Origin: Dicyema japonicum
Lineage: Eukaryota > Dicyemida > Rhombozoa > Dicyemidae
DNA length: 64,000 nucleotides
Direction of reading: 5' to 3'
NCBI GenBank assembly: GCA_011109175.1
Contig: RDEW01000002.1
Location: 206,579 to 270,578, forward strand
Part shown: piece after piece, positions 30,840-42,759 of the stretch
How positions within the stretch are numbered: position 1 is the stretch's first letter
Layout of the letters: each line of letters begins with the position of its first letter
Made by a program: the position numbers and the translations under genes
Notes under the pieces: model-generated
Told to the model about the DNA's origin: nothing
The model's database searches: none
Seen by the model: the letters and a program-made list of their open reading frames with translations, nothing else

Positions 30840-32199
30840 ATTAAGAAAAATTATTTTTTTAAAAATATACAAGGATATTTATTTTTAACTTAGCGCTCTA
30901 GTGGCTCTGGTGTGGTGGGTGACCTATGAATATACGTAAGAACTGCCGTTGCGACAACGATGAACCAGTTATACAGTCCATTCGTACTTGTTTGGCTCGA
31001 GGGAAGTCTCTTTTGGAGCATGCCGTGATCACGTGATTAGTTAATTTGGTTTTACCGTGGTCTATTGAATTTTTTTCTTTTTACTCCATTTTTGAATTCA
31101 GTGAGAAAAATCTCTTTGGTGATGACAGGAACAAAATTTAATCAAAATATATTGATAACGACGTTATTCAAAAAGTACAATTAGTTTGTTAGTAATCTAA
31201 TACACAATCCACATACTCATTAAACTTATTATTCGTTGTATTAAATTTTTTTTTTTTTATAAATAATGTATTGATTAAACGTAGTTATGTGGCTTGTTCG
31301 CAGTAAGAATTTCGATTTGCACGATTATGTTCGACATGTGACACCAATGTTGAATAATAAGTTACATTATTATATTCATTAAGACACGAATCTACAAATT
31401 GTGTGTAAAGTTGATTAACTCTGCTTAGTATATATTTGTATACATCTTCCCATAATGAATTTTCGTTTTCAAGTGAATGAACTATTATTTCGCATCTTAC
31501 ATCTAATTAAAAATATAAATAAACTTACTTTGTAATTCTTCTTCTGCTTTACGTATTCGGCGGTTATTTAAAATTAAAGCGATCATTGATAAAAATAAAT
31601 TTGAGCACTACTTTCCGAAAGTATTAGCTCTTTTAAATCAAACGCAATGTGCATGAATATTTGAAATTCATATAATTGCGGATCTCTTGTGCGAATTAAT
31701 TTTAGCGCGCATAACTTGTTTAATATTCACATGAACGTTTAAAAATTAAAAAAATTATTTTTATTTAGTAAGTCAGAGACGTTTTGGGAAATATCTTGTT
31801 TTCGCCGAAGTGTTTTCTTATGTTAGCTACTGTGTATTAGAATCGTGATGCTGAAAATTTATATAATTTTAATTTAATATAAATATTTTTAATTCATTGC
31901 TGACTGACCGTAGTTAGGTAATCCTGACTGTTTTAGATGCACTTTTTGAATTCATGAAATTTGCTTTCGCATGCTTAAAAACCAATGATGTTGACGCACA
32001 AAAACACAAAATTAAGTAAAAATTTATTCATATACAGTTCATCTAAATAAGCGATTTAAGGCCGACGAAGGTGAAGTCAAAACAGGTAGGGATGAACATC
32101 TTGAACCGCTCTCCATAAATCACATTACATAGTTCACTTTATCAGATTAATTCTAATGACATATCCGCAAGCGCATCTGGCAAATAGAGTGAATATCGC
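30840..32199. other. AT-rich region without recognisable gene
   Basis: No protein family, RNA gene or window repeat identified. Confidence 0.5.
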
Positions 32200-34080
32200 T
32201 CGTAATCCTGAAAGGGAATAGCCACGCAGTCAGGTCGGCTACCGTATGACTGTTGGATTGATTGTCGAAATTTGAATCGAAGAGGAAAATGCAGATTGGA
32301 TTGAAATCAAAAAAGCATTTGACTCGGTTGACCACAACTTTTTAATGGAAGTCCTTGAAAATCCGGAATCCCCGAATGGATTATTAAAGTTGTGAGATCA
32401 TTGGAGAGTGAAACTAATGTTAAATAATGAAAATATTCGTGATATTCAAATTGAAAATATAATTTTGCAGGGGGATAGACTATCCCCATGTTACTTTTCT
32501 TAGTGCTTGACCTACTAAGTCGTTTATTGATATAGTATCCAAAAGTCTCCAATATACATGATGATCAGTCTGTCTCGTCATTCTTAACTAATCAAAATTT
32601 ATTTATTGACGATTTAAAACTTATTTTGACTAGTGGAGATGATATTGTCAAGATGATAGAAGATGTTGATTTGTACTTCAGTGCTGTGGGGCTGAAAAAA
32701 AAATCTAGAAGAGTCCGCTACAAATTTCGTTATCAGATGAAGCCAAGTTGTTAGAAGGAACGGATGGATAAATACCTCAGTGTATTGGAAGGCCCTTCCG
32801 ACAAATTCGAAAGCCAGGAATGTTAAAAATAATTTCTTCGCAAGTAAACCAGAAATTGAGAACTTGTGAATACCAACTAACGCTGTGAATTTGTTCAAGG
32901 CTATTAACGAGCATGTTCTGTGTTTATATAACTATTATATTGGACTCATAAATGTGGAACTGTGAATACGATTGATTGACTCAGCATCCGCACCATATTG
33001 ATTAAAAATCGAGTCCATCTCAAACCTGCATGCAAGCAGAGGCTTTATTTAACAAGGAAACACCTTGGGAGAGGGCTACGCTCAATCTCTCTTCTAAGTG
33101 AGAAGATGTTATATGATTTTTTTAGATTTGAAACTCAGAAGTATTGTTTGCAGTAGAAGTGCGGCAATTTTTCCAGCCGAAATCTCAGAGAAAAACACAT
33201 TAAGCATTAATTAAAAATTTCTATGGCACAAGTATTCTTTTTGCGAGACTTCTGAGTTGATATAAAATTCATATCAAACATGCAAAAAAAGGTTTAATGA
33301 ATCAAATAAATTGAAATCTTCATTCGTTTTTATTAAAATTTGTTGGAATTATGCGAATATAGAGCATTCCTCTCATTGGCTTCTAAAAGAGAATAACTCC
33401 CAAGGTCAGAAGCCTTACTCTGCCTTATTCAGGATAGGAATCTGTTCTTCGAAGAGCAAAATGCAATATGCACCCATTGTAAAAATGGAAGAAGACCGTG
33501 GATCATTGTGCAACTAGGTGTGAAAAGACGTTGCATTGGGATTATGTAAGAAACATAACTAAGTCTTGAGGTGTCTACATTTCCACTTTGCAGAGAGTTT
33601 GGTCTCAAAAGCGAGAAGAAACTGAAGAGTTATTCAGTGCAATTTATTATAATGAAAGACTCAGTTGAAATCAGAGTTGACACTTTGATCAAAACGGACA
33701 TAATTATTGAGCATAACAAGCCAGACCTATTCTTTTTTGATAAAAGGAGAAACAAAATTACCTTAATCGAAGTGGGAATAACATCTTCCAAAATCTACAG
33801 CTGGTGGAATGGAAAAGCTGAGGAATTATGACTTTTTTTCAAAGAAGGAGTGATACACACGCAAAATCAAGATTGTCCCAATTGTACTCACTTGGGATGG
33901 CCTAGTGACTGTCACATTCGTGGAGATATGCCAGATCTGTGAATATAAGTGAAAGAACGTATGCGTATGTTCAACCGCTGGTAATCAAGAAGACTTTGTA
34001 GAGTATGATTGTATCATATTTGAACGAAATCGATGTTTCGCGGCGTTATAATAAACTTATTGAAGTGGTAAAGAATATTT
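32200..34080 (+). mobile_element. R4/Dong-like LINE, RT through restriction-like endonuclease, decayed
   Basis: The longest copy of this family. RT blocks: KKAFDSVDHNFLMEVLE (32308-32360, Asp of motif A), ILQGDRLSPLLFLVLDLLSR (about 32463-32522) and LFIDDLKLILTSGDD (32602-32640, FIDD as motif C). A Cys-His cluster CTHCKNGR..HC follows near 33470-33510. The endonuclease block at 33640-33790 reads VDTLIKTDIIIEHNKPDLFF and then LIEVGITSSK. That gives PD...D...E, the PD-(D/E)xK arrangement. Many stops and shifts; no active copy here. The 3' end lies near 34080. Pieces at 1845-2545 and 19028-19380 belong to the same or a sister family. Confidence 0.78.
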
Positions 34081-34084
34081 AATC

Positions 34085-34950
34085 TATTTATTAAAATAGA
34101 AACCTTTTAAATGAAAACCTCCCCAATATAACACTGTTGATTTCAAACTGAAAGCATTCAAATATTCAATTCAGGGGTAGTTATGCTTTAATTATTGAAC
34201 TCTACCAGCATTTAAGGCAGAATTGTTACTCTTGAATGAAAATAATCAAAATAATAAAGATTTTTTGATTCAAAGTTTTATTTTGTTTTATATTAGTATT
34301 CAAAGGATATGAAATCGATGGATGGTAAAATTTTGAATGTAATCATGGGAGTTGTCTTCCTAGCAAGGACAAATTTTGGCATATTCTCAGAGTTAGAGAT
34401 GATAAGGATACTCCCAATTCACTGGATACAGCAAAATGTATTATTATTTAGCTGTTCTTCAAAGCATCAATGATCAGATTAATGATATTGATTTACTCAC
34501 TTATGTTGATAGTATTCTGACCAATTCATAATTTTATTACATTCATTTTGAATTTTATGGTTTATTTTCCAAATTTGTCCTCATAAAATCACAAATTTAT
34601 CAGTCGAAAAACTAATGAATCAGTAAAAAAATCGGATTATCATTTCACAATAAATATCCTAATCATAAATGTAGGACAAAAACCAGATGTTTCTGAGTCG
34701 AATCTTGATGCCGTCCATTCCGGTTGAAGGTTGGACATGATAGAGGAGAAGGAAGACCACACGGGATGAAGATCTTATTTGTAAAAGTACGCTCTCTCGT
34801 GATGATATAACTTTTGCTTTTATAAAAATATTCGTTAAAAAATCGAAAATACAAAAAAAAACGTAACAGTTTTTATTACCTAGAAAGGATGATTTGCGAG
34901 ACCATCATTGTATGGAAAAGTACCAAAGTTATTGAGAAATTATAAGAAAT
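34085..34950. other. No recognisable gene
   Basis: AT-rich, no family match. Confidence 0.45.
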
Positions 34951-34952
34951 TG

Positions 34953-35200
34953 TAGTCCCATTTAATAGTTAACATAGTTAATAAGCCAAAGAAGTGAACT
35001 GTTGCACATAAGAAAGTCTGATGCACCAATGTCTAGATTCTAATTCCATTAGGCAAAAATTAAGGATCTTGGAGTTTTTCTTGAGGAGGATCAGAAATCG
35101 TTTGTATTAACCCTGTCGACATAATCGATTCGATGATGCCCTTGGTAATAATTATCAAGATTAACTGGTGGGCAACTATGTTTTTTGAACGTCATTAATT
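34953..35200 (+). repeat. Repeat Q, copy 1
   Basis: About 240 bp closely similar to 39303-39545, starting 'agtcccatttaatagtta' and including 'aagaaagtctgatg.accaatg', 'ggcaaaaattaaggatcttgg' (here without extra bases) and 'gatcagaaatcg'. The copy at 39.3 kb is open in one frame (MSRFELHLAKIKDLGYAFFE from 39382), whereas this copy has stops, so it is a decayed duplicate of a possible coding exon. Confidence 0.7.
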
Positions 35201-35399
35201 GTTTTGTGGTAACGTGTTTGTTGTGGTGTTTATACATTCTTTGAAACCTATCCCAAATATAAGAGCTGTTTATGGGGAAAGACCTGGCAACCTACCCTGT
35301 ATTTAAATGCCAAAAAATCTTATGAGCAAACTCTCCTACGATCTAATTGGAAGCAACGTTACTGTAAACATCAAATCTCGAGTCTTCATCACACAAAAT

Positions 35400-35650
35400 C
35401 TCACAAGTTCGCAACATGGAACGTAAGAGGCTTAAGCGAAGGGAAACTAGAAGTCGCAAAAAAAGAAATGAGAAGGATTGATATTGACCTGCTTGGAGTA
35501 AGCGAACTTCACTGCATCGACAGTGGTTTTTTTGCTCTGATGATTTCGTCATTCTGGTAACATTAATGCGAAGAGAAATGGAGTGGCCTTCATTGCTTCA
35601 AAGAAAATTGCACCTGCTATTGAACGTCATAGAATATTTAATGATCGGAT
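35400..35650 (+). mobile_element. LINE endonuclease N-terminal fragment
   Basis: Reads TWNVRGLSEGKLEVAKKEMR followed by RIDIDLLGVSELHCIDSG. This is the beginning of an AP-type endonuclease domain (WNVRGL and E of GVSEL) as in RTE/L1-like elements. It ends after about 80 codons with frameshifts. Confidence 0.7.
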
Positions 35651-36600
35651 AATACTAATCCACGTTCGTGGATGACCAGTGAATATTAAGGTCAAGCAAC
35701 TGTAATCCCCAACATTATTGCAAGGATGACGAAATTGACCAAATTTATTATGAATTTCAAATAAATACTTGGCGACCTTTTTCGTTTTGATCACGTCTTT
35801 AAGAATCCTTTTAACCTCATTAATTAAATCGATTCGAGGTCGATCTGGCGTTGACCCGGTTTTCAAAATTGACAACGTCTGCGTCGCTAAAAGAGACATT
35901 TTAGGATCCTCCGTCTGTACATCAATTTCGGCTGTCTTCCTAACTTTTGGAACGTTGCAGCATGTCTGAGGTTTTATTTTATTTCAATTCGACTTATCCT
36001 CCCATTCTCTGAAACTGCTTTCAACGGTTTTTTCGCTAATAATTTCTCATTCTTCAGTTTTGAGGGATTCTTTGATATCTGACTACTCCCATTAATTTTC
36101 CAAGTTCCTCGTAGAGCAACAGTTAACAAATTTCTTCTTGTTATAGTCCTTGCAATCCATGCTAGCATGTGTGCCGAACAAAATAGACATTGCTTCTTCT
36201 TTTTACAAAAAAATGCAATGTGTCCAATGCCTTGGCATCGATACCAACGAACTTCCGGTTTTCTGTATTACTCGGCCTTTACATTTAAAAATCCGATCAT
36301 TATCCCAAATCGTACAAGCGATTAACCTTCTTCATGGAAAGACATTACCAATGTAATAATAGGCAATCTAAACCCACTTTTCTCAAACCGTTCGAGAGTC
36401 ATTTTTCCATTTAGTTTCTCCATTAGGAAGATTTCGTGTTCCTCTAATTCGATCCAAATTGGGACATTGTTGAGAATGATTGCCACTGGTACGAATTTCC
36501 TTTTTTTGGAGAGAATGGCCTTTTCCAAAAGTATTTTCTTCTAACTCATTTTGAAAGCTTTCCACGTCTTTTTAAACTTTGATTCTACGAACTTTTACGT
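35640..36600 (-). mobile_element. LINE ORF1 (gag-like) with CCHC knuckles, remnant
   Basis: On the - strand: a leader with NVPIWIELEEHEIFLMEKLN (about 36480-36420) and FEKSGFRLPIITLVM, then YRCQGIGHIAFFCKKKKQCL near 36240-36180, then FCS. This is a zinc-knuckle pattern C-x2-C-x4-H-x4-C with the first Cys lost, followed by a second knuckle start. A basic tail follows. Stops and shifts throughout. The neighbouring endonuclease fragment has the opposite orientation, so they are separate insertions. Confidence 0.62.
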
Positions 36601-38300
36601 CATTCACCGCGTTTTAATCTCGATATAGACCCCCATGATTTGAAAGCATAAACCTCTTGAAGAACATCGACAGGGCAGTGAACACGCTTATATAGAAAAT
36701 CGTGTTCATATCTCTCGACTACACTGGTTAGTATATAAAAATGATAAGACTGTGATATGGGAATCAATCGCTTAACAAGGAAATGATTTTAATATATTTT
36801 AATTAGATTCGTTAATTTTATTTTAGGTAACAAATCGACATTGATTGAAATGTAATAATATTTCAATCTAAGAATTTAAACTAATTCGTAAAATCGTTAA
36901 AATAGGAATCATACACAAGCAAAAAAGAACGAGATTTAAAAATATTTTAATGCCTTGGATATTGTACTGGATTAATAAGCATACTGTTCTTATCTTTGAA
37001 TAAAGTGCGAGTTCTGCCTAAGCTAAGATTACACTACTACTTATTAGCCGCAGGGAGATGTATTCAACCAGTAAAACTGTTGACTAATTATTATGAAATC
37101 CATGAGTTTCAAAGCAATTAATTAAAAAACCAATCACCTTTAAAGTTAAAATGATTGAATAAGATAATGGAATAATTTCAAAAATAAAAATTTTCAGGAA
37201 TTGAAAATTAAGGTAATAAAATTTTTTATTAAGATATTTAACTATTATAGATTAAAAAATTCAAACTTTGATATAAATACAAGAAATAAAATTTAAAAGA
37301 ATTAATTAAATTCCTAAACAGTAAATGGATCATTTAACTGGTTCCCAAATAATTGCATATCCTAGCTATCTTCATTTACTTAATGATCATTAACACTCAA
37401 AGTGAAGAAATAATTAAGAAAACAGTACAATTGAATGACAATGGTGTTCCTATGTGGGTCGAGTTAAACAATGGTTATGTTACCTCTATAATCAGTGGAT
37501 TAATCACTTTAAATTATTCATATAATAGAAAAGTAGAGAAAGGATTAATTTTAGATTATACATTTCTTAATTGATGAAGCAAATTTGTATGTTACTGAAA
37601 ATCGAGGACACTTTGCATCATTTTTGTCTAAAAAAGATGTCAATATAAGCTTTTCATTATAAACATTTCGAGATGAAGTTCTGATATATCAGTTTAAATG
37701 CTCAATTTTTACCGGGAGTAAATAATTGGTTTAATTTAGATTTTACCATAGTCCTAGAAAGTCGATTAAAATATCTCATAAAATTGGAGATTATTGTAAA
37801 TGTAATGAGTTGATAATTTCCGAACACAAAAACTCATTAAAAATATTGAATTTGAGACTTCAATTTTTAAAAAATGACACAATCAAGAATTTTACTGGAA
37901 ATGGTTTAATTCGTATTAATAATAATAGCTACTGATTGCAATTGTGAGAGTGGTCTTTCAACTATGTCTATATATATTGGACACTCAAAAAAGACTGATC
38001 TTGTAATGAAGAATCATCACAGAACTAAAAATATTATACATTCACTCCATTCACAAAATAAAAGAAATAAGATTCCCAAAAAAATTATTGAAATCCCAAC
38101 TATAATTCCAAAAGTAAATATTAAAATAATTGGATCTACTAGCAATGATTATAAACCATTAATTTATGGTCTTGTTATTTTTGGAGTTGTAGCAATTTCA
38201 GTGATAATTTATGTTAAAGTTAAAAATGCTGCCAAAAAACAGGATTTCTACTCAATCCCCTTAATAGAAATATAATTACGATATTCTGTTTTTTGGGTTT
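36588..38300 (+). repeat. Segmental duplication unit B (with gene B)
   Basis: Counterpart of 15195-16990, with matching upstream non-coding sequence ('cttttacgtcattcaccgcg', 'atctctcgactacactggtt', 'gaataaagtgcgag') and the complete gene. Similarity of the non-coding flanks shows DNA-level duplication rather than retroposition, in line with the retained introns. Confidence 0.85.
37325..38275 (+). CDS. Secreted/type I membrane glycoprotein family, copy B
   Basis: Start MDHLTAIFIYLMIINTQS after removal of intron 37341-37365 (25 nt); further introns 37533-37554 (22), 37718-37739 (22) and 37904-37928 (25). All match the positions in copies A and C. The C-terminal exon is the best preserved of the family: DCNCESGLSTMSIYIGHSKK, a basic linker, the membrane span YGLVIFGVVAISVIIYVKVK and the tail NAAKKQDFYSIPLIEI. 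Against copy C there is an extra T near 37659-37663 that gives a stop, a missing base nearby, and a missing G near 37757. It may be a young pseudogene or carry sequencing slips. Length is about 285 residues. Function unknown; topology suggests a surface protein. Confidence 0.75.
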
Positions 38301-38342
38301 AATTTGTTTTTTGGGTCTTCTGTTTTTGGTTTTTGGGTTTAA

Positions 38343-39320
38343 TCAACACTACTCGAAGTCTACTTTTGTTTCGAGCTTAATTTTTCCAGAACAACTTTTG
38401 CTGGGAGACGATTGACGTAATACGACATTATGCTGTCTACTATCTTAAGGCTATTAAAGGAGCGTAGCAATTCGGACGTTAAAAAACTTGTTGCAGAAGG
38501 ACTCGGAACTATTTGTTATTTTATGTAAATAAAAAATATGGGGATGTCTGCAAGAACGAAAGATCTTGCAGGATGAATCTAGCTTTTAATATGGAAATAT
38601 CTAGCTTGGGACTTGGCATGTGATGCTTTTTCTTCTTCAATTTAGAGCTAACACCTGAAATTCTCAAATAAATAAATAAAAAACCATTTGATAGTTAATC
38701 TTAAAGCATGTAATAATTTTAAATTCGCCGAGAACACAAATAAAAAGGGACAGCTGAGAATAAAGATGACTTATTGACTTATTCCATCATTCTCATAGAC
38801 CCGAACAGCATGGGAGTAGTTTTTGCCGGATTTCCCAAGATCGCTCAAACAAGTTGAGGTGGAAAATTTTCAAAAATACGATCTCCTTGCAAAAGACCTA
38901 TCGTTTTTTTATGACGACTAAGTAAAAATTATCCCATTGTATGACGCTGAAGGAATTGTTACAAAATGTTTCAAGAATTATATTGATAAGTTATCAGTAG
39001 AAGAGACAGTGAGGAAAAACTCATTCATCTGTGCTTAAAAAATTCTTAAAAGTATAATCATCGAACAAGAATATGATTAAAATTCCGACGCTAATTACTC
39101 GTTTTCGATATCATAGATCCAATGATCTTAGAAAAAAGTCGGTCTTGAGCCGAGGAATTATCTATTCTCTACAACAAAGAGCTGTACATAGATCTAGAAA
39201 AAATTTTCATATTTTGTTTTTTTGGAATTCTCGAATGTTTGAGCACCGTCCACAGCTTTCAATTGAGAGTTTAAATGTGTTGACTTGGAAAATGTGTCTA
39301 AAAGTCCCATTTAATAGTTA
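38343..39320 (+). pseudogene. Unassigned paralogue family P, copy 1
   Basis: Similar over its length to 44461-44572 plus 54226-55270, a locus split by the hAT interval. Readable coding pieces are IDPNSMGVVFAGFPKIAQTS (38797-38850), VKIIPLYDAEGIVTK (38926-38970), NYIDKLSVEET, and a final block matching VFDIIDPMTLEKRLPW of copy 2. Frames are broken. The mixture of conserved coding and non-coding text suggests a duplicated cellular gene with small introns. I do not recognise the protein. Confidence 0.5.
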
Positions 39321-39545
39321 ATACAGTTAATAAGCAAAAAAGTGAACTGTTGTATGTAAGAAAGTCTGATGTACCAATGTCTAGATTCGAACTCCATCTG
39401 GCAAAAATTAAGGATCTTGGATATGCTTTTTTTGAAGAAGATCAGAAATCGTGTTTATTATGTATGCCTGTCGACTTAATCGATTCGATGGTATCCTTCA
39501 TGATAATTATCGAGATCAACTGGTGAGAACCAGGTTTGTGAACGT
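39303..39545 (+). repeat. Repeat Q, copy 2, with open frame
   Basis: Duplicate of 34953-35200. From 39382 it stays open for about 49 codons (MSRFELHLAKIKDLGYAFFE...). It lies directly 3' of family-P copy 1 and could be a further exon of it or an independent repeat. Confidence 0.5.
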
Positions 39546-39849
39546 ATTTTTTGATTATAGACAGACGTCTTAAGCTTTTTTTAAAGGAAAAACTAACTTT
39601 CTATTTAAGACTCCAGTTGTCTCGAGAGAGATTGCACGTAGATAAACCGATTAGTAAACCTTTAGTTCCCTTTTTCTTAATGCATATGAAAATGCATAGA
39701 AAATAACGGAATTATTCAAAAATTGACAAGTGACGCCGACATTAGTGGTTTATCATTGTTGAACTGGATTCTTTTTCGGACTCATAACAACCGATAAGAA
39801 AAGAATAAAAGTTAGGAACATTTTCAATGTCTTTGATTAATAACCATGA

Positions 39850-40025
39850 CCAGTTCGATTTCCAGCCGATCTCGTTAAAATGTCTGGCTTGATTGGCTCG
39901 AGCACGTCTGAGTTTAAAAGGTTATTCGGAAGGCTGGGGGCAGCACAATGAGTTAGTCTTGAATGACGCGATGGCTCTTCCTCATATTAGCCTCACGATC
40001 ATGAGAGGTAGCCCTATTGGTTGAT
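39850..40025 (+). mobile_element. Family-X fragment
   Basis: Reads FDFQPIS, GLIGSSTSEFKRLFGRLG and HISLTIMRGSP, matching FQPISVETSG-h-GPSTS (28190-28256) and the RISLAIVRGN end of the intact copy. It holds frameshifts. Confidence 0.6.
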
Positions 40026-40067
40026 CAATGTCTGTAGGCAATAATGAAATCACGTCATTAATTCATT

Positions 40068-40372
40068 AATTTATTAACCCCGGATAAACCGAGAAGGAAG
40101 TAAAATTAAACAATTTATTCCAGTACACTTCTACAGAACATAGTCCATCCGGAATCAGCAAAAAAGTAAAGAAGTCATTACTTGTAGTTTGGATACACTT
40201 CCAGTGGAATGGGAGAGAGCAAATGATCTTTGTTTGTGCCAGCTTGACACTGAGAGGACTTCGACAAGGAATATGACATGACGTCACTCTAATAGTAAGA
40301 GAAAGAGGAAAAGACAAAAAACAGAAAACTTCAACAAATTAGCCACGTGGCACCATTTAAACGTGGCAATAC
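40068..40372 (-). mobile_element. SINE-2 copy 2
   Basis: Full-length-looking copy running from 'tttattaaccccggata' to 'caaattagccacgtggcacc'. It has the diagnostic 'cacttccagtgga', 'gcaaatgatc' and 'gacgtcactctaat' blocks. Confidence 0.75.
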
Positions 40373-40374
40373 TA

Positions 40375-40734
40375 TCACTGTCATAACAACTATGACAAAT
40401 TCAAGTCAATAAAACAAACATAATTCACTTACTGAAATCAATGTAAAATTATTAAAATTAGAATAATTGCTAGTCTAAAATTGTAGATTAATCAAAATTT
40501 ACGAAAATATTATATATTGTGCCGAACACTGCCAGCAACAGTAGCAAACAGACGGAACCCACATTCTTTATCAAACAATTATTCTGCCACTGGATATGGA
40601 ACAATGACTGAAAAACGATTACTGGACTAGTTTTATAAAATAAAAACGGCAACCAATTGCAATAAATTACAATCCAACTTTATTAACCAACATAAATTTA
40701 TTCTTTTATTTAACACTTCCATCCATCCAAAGTG
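40375..40734. other. No recognisable gene
   Basis: AT-rich spacer between a SINE and a family-X fragment. Confidence 0.4.
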
Positions 40735-41115
40735 GACCCACCGACATTACCGACATTGCGGTGCTCTCACGATTGCAACAGAGATCGACTGGAGAAGCCA
40801 CCCGTTTCACGAGCTTTGAGGCTTTTTAGTGTAGCTAAGCGTCCAATTTTCATTAGGAAGCGAAGCGATTTTACTTATTCCTCCAGTTGTCTCGACCACA
40901 ATCGGATAAACACGAATTGGTAGCGTAGTGCTACGTATTTCTTTTTATGCCTTCATCGTTTTTTCCGCAGCATACAGTGTGTCTACCGCGCTGCCGACAA
41001 TGTTGAAAGGGTAAAGCGTGTCGCCAAAAGTAGAGTCCCTGACCAAAGGTTTCTCTTTTTCAAATGAAAAAAATTGTGATCCCGTCGAGACGTTTTCCGT
41101 CTTCTCTGTCTAGGC
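40735..41115 (-). mobile_element. Family-X fragment, subfamily 2
   Basis: On the - strand it starts with DGKR-x-DGITIF (nuclease core, P lost) and continues through 'ccgcggaaaaaacgatgaagg'-like text shared with 46985-47020 to the region VVETTGGISK...; it ends with the 'caatgtcggtaatgtcggtggg' end. It aligns with the + strand copy at 46975-47245. Confidence 0.65.
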
Positions 41116-41119
41116 AATT

Positions 41120-41320
41120 ACAATTAAATATCATTCAATAAAAGTTCGATAAATAATAAAGCAGTAAATAATAATGGTGACCGGCTCTAAATGAAATTAG
41201 GCTGAGAACTAGGCGCAAAATCGATTTAATCGTTAAAGCCTTTGAACTAATATCATGTAGACAACAATTCAATCGAGGCTGTATATCAACAAACCAAAAC
41301 ACGAGGCAAGCACGAACAGC
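41120..41320. other. Short spacer without a recognisable gene
   Basis: Nothing assignable between the family-X fragment on the - strand and the RT fragment that follows. Confidence 0.4.
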
Positions 41321-41324
41321 CTTT

Positions 41325-41800
41325 CAATGGACGTCGTACGGAAAGCTATTCAAAACCAGAAATCGTCTTACGCAAGTGGTCCAGATCGAATTTCCTCCAT
41401 TTTACTTAACAAGATAGGCCCATACACCATCTTGGTCTTGACCTGAATTTTCAACCTCTCCATCAGTATGAACTAGATTCCAACTCTATAAAAAATATTA
41501 CATCTTCGGCCCATCTTAAAACCTAGACGTACGAGGGACTCACCAATTCATACAGACCAATATCCCTCCTCTGTGCCACCTCCAAAATCCACATGGATTT
41601 AAGAAGGTTCGTCCCAAAACTACCCACCTTACTTGCTTGACAAAATTCATCAAAACGGCCTTCAACGCAAACCTCGGCATCAAAAAACCATTATGTGTTC
41701 CATTGAGATACAAAAAACTTTTGACTCAATTCCGAGGGAACTGCTCACTGAGAAAATTTATAGATCTAGCATTCCGAACGACACGGAATATATATATGCC
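41325..41800 (+). mobile_element. LINE reverse transcriptase fragment (Jockey/CR1-like)
   Basis: Reads SSYASGPDRISSILLNKIGP (RT motif 2 region, GPD-x-I), then FNLSISMN, LKPRRTRDSPIHTDQYPSS and PLRYKKLLTQFRGNC in one frame or SIEIQKTFDSIPRELLTEKI in another (motif A with Asp in TFDSIP). Typical of the RT of endonuclease-bearing LINEs. Multiple shifts. It ends where the family-X copy at 41845 begins. Confidence 0.72.
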
Positions 41801-41844
41801 TCGAACACCAATGTCGCGTAGACCAATGTCGGACACCAATGTTT

Positions 41845-42387
41845 TGTGGAGGTCGATGCCAAAGGGCTACATCCGCTCTCATGCAAAAGGAGTGCGGGCA
41901 GAGCACCCCGCCATGCTGCAATAAACAAAATTGGCATGCGTGCTCTTGAAGCTGCATGCTTCCCGGCATTAATGGAGCCCGTGAAATTGGACCGCGGAGA
42001 CGGGATAAAATTGGATAGGTTAACTATCTTTCCGTAAACTGAGAGAAAATCGCTCGTATGGGACTGCACTCTTGTGGATTTTTTCTCGAACTAGATGACA
42101 CTCAGATCGGCGCAGTCTGCTGGATCGGCAGCCGATCCGGCCGATAAAATCAAGAATAAAAAATATTACGAAATTGGGGACCGCTACCGTTTTGTACCGG
42201 TGGCAATCGAGACGTATGGAGCGGCCAAAAGTATAACAGCCTCTTTCCTGAAAAAATTCGGGGGGAGGTTGGCCCACTGCATGAAAGACGTTCGGGAAGC
42301 GGTCTGGCAGAAGCAACGGATTGGGATCGCAGTTGTCCGCAGTAACGCTTACTCAGTAATGTCAGCAGCCGCTCTCTCCCATAGTTA
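41845..42387 (+). mobile_element. Family-X retroelement copy, C-terminal module
   Basis: Reads LHPLSCKRSAGRAPRHAAIN, LEAACFPALMEPVKLDRGDG, then KSLVWDCTLVDFFS after a stop, then RYRFVPVAIETYGAAKSITA and QRIGIAVVRSNAYSVMSAAA, with TAA at 42385-42387. The RPDG of the nuclease core has decayed to KLDR. The sequence just after its stop matches the text upstream of the copy at 20820-21400, so similar head-to-tail joins exist in both places. Confidence 0.75.
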
Positions 42388-42459
42388 ATTAATAATATTT
42401 TATTGTTAATTAATTTATTTAATAATTATCGATTAAAAAATTAAAACTTTGATATAAAT

Positions 42460-42710
42460 ACAGGGATCGCTACCGATTTACTCCTGTTGCGTCCGAATCA
42501 TCGGGAGCCGTTGGTCCAATGACGGCTGAATTCTTGCAAGAACTCGGAGGATTGCTTGCCAGAAAGAAAAGGGATCAACGAGAAGGGTTATGGCTAAGAC
42601 AAAAGATCGGAATAGCCATACTCCGAGGGAACTCGTTCGCAATCCACGCAGCAGGCTTCCTCAACTGACATTTGTTTAATTGTTAAAAAAAATTTTTGTT
42701 AATAAAAAAA
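42460..42710 (+). mobile_element. 5'-truncated family-X insertion in the upstream region of gene C
   Basis: The text RYRFTPVASESSGAVGPMTA through RGNSFAIHAAGFLN plus its tail is nearly identical to the complement of 20822-21010. In copies A and B the sequence 'gatataaataca.gaaataaaattt' is continuous, while here it is split by this piece (left half ends at about 42461, right half resumes at about 42708 with 'aatacaag'). The split dates the insertion after the family-A/B/C duplications and places it 50 bp before the start codon of gene C. Confidence 0.8.
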
Positions 42711-42759
42711 ATACAAGAAAATAAAATTTAAAAAAATTAATTAGATACATATACAAAAA

